DNA from: Acidobacteriota bacterium
GTDB lineage: Bacteria > Acidobacteriota > Blastocatellia > Pyrinomonadales > Pyrinomonadaceae
Length of the DNA: 7,736 bases
Assembly (NCBI GenBank): GCA_013698055.1
Contig: JACCVS010000357.1
Coordinates: forward strand, 1 to 7,736
Direction: 5' to 3'
The position numbers and the translations under genes are program-made. The notes beneath the pieces were generated by a model. The model was not told the origin of the DNA, ran no database searches, and saw only the letters and a list, made by a program, of their open reading frames with translations. Shown here piece by piece: positions 5,807 through 7,736 of this stretch. Positions within the stretch are counted from its first letter, which is position 1. Each line of letters starts with the position of its first letter.

Positions 5807-6982
5807 TTACCCAACCCGGCGTGGGCGGCTTTCTACCCGCGCATCACGAGAGGCTTTATCTTTCTTATCCGTATCCCGTTTATCCTTGTCTTTCTTGTCC
5901 TGATCTTTCCTGGCCTGCTCTTTCTTGCGCCCTCGCTCTTCATCTTTACGCGCGACTTTCTCTTTTTCTTTCGCTATCTCTTTTCGGCCTTCGGCTGGCG
6001 GCTTGGGGGCGTTTCGCGTAGTGACTTTCGCGCTCTCGATTTCCGGCCCGCTCGAATCGCTGCTGGTGCTACTAAAATTTGGGGCATCAGGGCTGAGGCC
6101 GATGGTCACGTGATTGCCTTTTTCGATTCCCTGCGCGACGTTGAGGTGAATGATGAACGGACCAATGGGCGTGTTGCGTTGCCGGTCTAATTCACCCAGA
6201 GCGAACTTGAGCCGGTTGGCGAAATCTTCTCCCCCCAGTTGAATCTCGATTTGCGCATCATCGCCCGTCAACTGCGCTCGCACATCATGCAAATCGTTAA
6301 GGTTGACTTCGCTGACGCGACGGCTGATGCCGTTGGCTTCAAGCTCTCGCGTCATCAACAGAAACTTTTGCACGCGCTCGCGGTTCTGCGCCCGCGCCGT
6401 TTCATTTCCGTCTTCATCCCACCCACGCATGAAAATCTGATCGGCGGGCGATGCAGCCCCGAGACTGACCGCCTCCTCGTCAACCCAGACAAACTTTCCG
6501 GCGCTTGTTCTAACAACAGCGCGCGGCTCTCGCTCTGTGACGCGCACGCGCAAACCGTCCGGCAAGACGCGCGAGACGGCAACTTCTTTGACCCACGCGA
6601 TTCTTTTTAATTCGCGGCTGATGGCATTAAGGTCGGCGTTCCAGACACCGGTCTGCGCCACATTGTTACGCACAATCGCTTTGACTTCGTCCGAAGAGAC
6701 GCGCGACGTGCCGCTCACGTCTACGTTGCGCGCCTGGAAGAAAGAGGCCGAAGCCGCAGCGCGATAACCTGTGAAGAGAAGAATACCTGCGATCAAGGCG
6801 AGCGTAAGCTTTCCGGCCAATGGAAGGTAAGCGAGGCCTTTGCGCCAGCCGCTCGCCTTTGCGCGCGAGTTGGATGACGAGCCGCGCCCGCGTCGCGTAG
6901 GCCGCTGCGGAATCTCGCCCGCCCGCCCCTTGCCAGCAACGGCGCTTCTCCCTGCTCTTGGTGTGATGACCTGTTCTTTCAT
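5807..6982 (-). CDS. ftsQ: Cell division protein FtsQ with a long charged C-terminal tail
   Basis: FtsQ is a bitopic membrane protein that joins FtsB and FtsL and links the cytoplasmic Z ring to septal wall synthesis. The 391 residues show a basic, disordered cytoplasmic head (1-50), one membrane segment (about 55-74), a POTRA domain (about 81-150, FFQARNVDVSGTSRVSSDEV through LPDGLRVRVTEREP) and a beta-rich FtsQ domain (about 150-290). Residues 298-391 form an extra periplasmic tail: a Ser-rich stretch (303-311), then about 60 residues dominated by Lys, Asp, Glu and Arg with repeated DKKD-like blocks. Typical FtsQ proteins end near residue 290 of this one. ATG at 6980-6982 overlaps the murB TGA as ATGA, which suggests translational coupling; no good ribosome binding site is visible. 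Confidence 0.95.
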   Translation of the reverse strand: MKEQVITPRAGRSAVAGKGRAGEIPQRPTRRGRGSSSNSRAKASGWRKGLAYLPLAGKLTLALIAGILLFTGYRAAASASFFQARNVDVSGTSRVSSDEVKAIVRNNVAQTGVWNADLNAISRELKRIAWVKEVAVSRVLPDGLRVRVTEREPRAVVRTSAGKFVWVDEEAVSLGAASPADQIFMRGWDEDGNETARAQNRERVQKFLLMTRELEANGISRRVSEVNLNDLHDVRAQLTGDDAQIEIQLGGEDFANRLKFALGELDRQRNTPIGPFIIHLNVAQGIEKGNHVTIGLSPDAPNFSSTSSDSSGPEIESAKVTTRNAPKPPAEGRKEIAKEKEKVARKDEERGRKKEQARKDQDKKDKDKRDTDKKDKASRDARVESRPRRVG

Positions 6983-7736
6983 AAGTCTTTCGAGTCTGGC
7001 GTGTCTGTTGACTCTATCGAGCCTGTCGAGTTCGTCGAGTTGTCAAAGCTTTGAGTCTCAGCAGTCTCATTAACAAGAGACTCGCCAGACTCGCCAGACT
7101 TGCTAGACTCGTTGGACTTTTGACTTCCCGCTCGCCAAAGTTCAACTTCGTACTCCAGCTCGATTCCCTTCTCGCGCCTGAAACGCTCCCTGATCTCTTC
7201 GGCCAGCGCGAGCGCATCTGCGGCCTTCGCGTTGTCGCCATCCGTCACGATGAAATTGGCGTGAACGGGAGAGACAATTGCGCCGCCGCGCCGCTCTCCT
7301 TTCATTCCCATCTCGTCAATCATCTTTCCTGTGCCGATGACGCTTCCTGGCGGATTCTTAAAGAAGCATCCGGCGCTTCGTGCGCCGTGGGGCTGCGTTG
7401 CCATGCGCTTGTTCTTGGCTTCCAGCATCCGCGCTCCAATCTTTTCAGGATCGTCGCGCTCAAGGCGCAGGGTCGCGCCGAGCAGCAACTCGCCTTCGCG
7501 AAAAGACGTGTGCCGGTAATCCCACTTGACCTCATGGCCGGGAACTTCGACAACGCGACCTTCGCGCGCCACGCGCACAATTTCCGTCACGTTTCCGATC
7601 TCGTGACCATAAGCGCCCGCGTTCATCCAGAGTGCACCGCCGACAGTTCCGGGAATGCCGCCCAAGCCCTCTATTCCGGACAAGCCGCGCCTGCCCGTAT
7701 CAATGCACAATCGCGGCAGAGAATAGCCCGCGCTCA
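6979..7736 (-). CDS. murB: UDP-N-acetylenolpyruvoylglucosamine reductase, 5' end outside the window
   Basis: MurB uses NADPH and FAD to reduce UDP-GlcNAc-enolpyruvate to UDP-MurNAc, the second committed step of peptidoglycan precursor synthesis. The frame is open to the right edge, so most of the FAD-binding domain is missing; a TTG at 7708-7710 is an internal Leu codon, not the start. Visible are SGIEGLGGIPGTVGGAL and NAGAYG (about 7680-7606), YRHTSFREG (substrate and FAD contacts), SAGCFFKNPPG (about 7377-7345) and LEYEVELW, whose YEV Glu (7147-7149) fits the catalytic Glu. The proton donor position is Cys (7366-7368) where many MurB proteins have Ser. The layout fits a type II enzyme. About 50 residues follow the normal end, a Ser, Glu and Thr rich tail made by repeat element 4. 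The stop overlaps the ftsQ start by four bases. Confidence 0.96.
   Translation of the reverse strand, partial: SAGYSLPRLCIDTGRRGLSGIEGLGGIPGTVGGALWMNAGAYGHEIGNVTEIVRVAREGRVVEVPGHEVKWDYRHTSFREGELLLGATLRLERDDPEKIGARMLEAKNKRMATQPHGARSAGCFFKNPPGSVIGTGKMIDEMGMKGERRGGAIVSPVHANFIVTDGDNAKAADALALAEEIRERFRREKGIELEYEVELWRAGSQKSNESSKSGESGESLVNETAETQSFDNSTNSTGSIESTDTPDSKDL
6981..7121. repeat. Palindromic nonamer-repeat element 4 inside the 3' end of murB
   Basis: The left arm (6981-7043) is seven 9-base units of type TCGAGTCTG. The right arm (7077-7121) is five units of the inverse type CAGACTCGC. A 33-base spacer (7044-7076) lies between them. Two adjacent right-arm units (7077-7094) differ at one base. 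Because the period is 9, the repeat is translated as tripeptides: on the minus strand the right arm gives a Ser-Gly-Glu series and the left arm an Asn/Asp-Ser-Thr-like series. The resulting MurB tail is hydrophilic and probably disordered. The element extends up to the murB stop and ftsQ start, so any RNA hairpin would lie across the ftsQ initiation region. Confidence 0.85.

Overview
The window reads as a chromosomal stretch of a moderately GC-rich Gram-negative bacterium. I infer an Acidobacteriota member (Blastocatellia / Pyrinomonadales-like) from four things: the murB-ftsQ-ftsA-ftsZ order, an unusual N-terminally extended Hfq-like protein, a secreted protein with a GspG-like C-terminus, and palindromic heptad repeats between genes. 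The phylum is an inference and was not tested by any search. FtsA argues against a cyanobacterium, even though the heptad repeats resemble those of filamentous cyanobacteria.

All eight clear genes lie on the minus strand, so transcription runs from the right edge to the left. First comes the end of the division and cell wall (dcw) cluster: murB (5' end cut by the window, 6979-7736), ftsQ (5807-6982, ATGA overlap with murB), ftsA (4474-5742) and ftsZ (3178-4332, good ribosome binding site, possible own promoter). After a 313-base intergenic region comes an accessory block: an hfq-like gene (2445-2864, GTG start), pdxA (1285-2361), a single-domain response regulator (862-1269, TTG start with a strong ribosome binding site) and a signal-peptide protein with a GspG-like C-terminal domain (194-820). 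A short possible tail of a plus-strand gene ends at base 91, which would make it convergent.

MurB completes UDP-MurNAc synthesis. FtsQ, FtsA and FtsZ build the divisome: FtsZ polymerises, FtsA tethers it to the membrane, and FtsQ links the cytoplasmic ring to periplasmic synthesis. PdxA makes the pyridoxal phosphate precursor, and the Hfq-like protein probably binds RNA. The response regulator has no output domain and must act through a partner outside the window.

The most unusual feature is a set of four palindromic elements whose arms are themselves tandem repeats. Three lie at gene ends and have period 7: 137-229 and 3090-3174 with five heptads per arm, and 5744-5802 with four per arm. 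The fourth (6981-7121) lies inside the 3' end of murB and has period 9, which keeps the reading frame. It encodes a Ser-rich tripeptide-repeat tail on MurB directly before the ftsQ start. Units begin mostly with CAG or GAG, although the sequence family differs between elements. No transposase, RNA gene or CRISPR array was seen.
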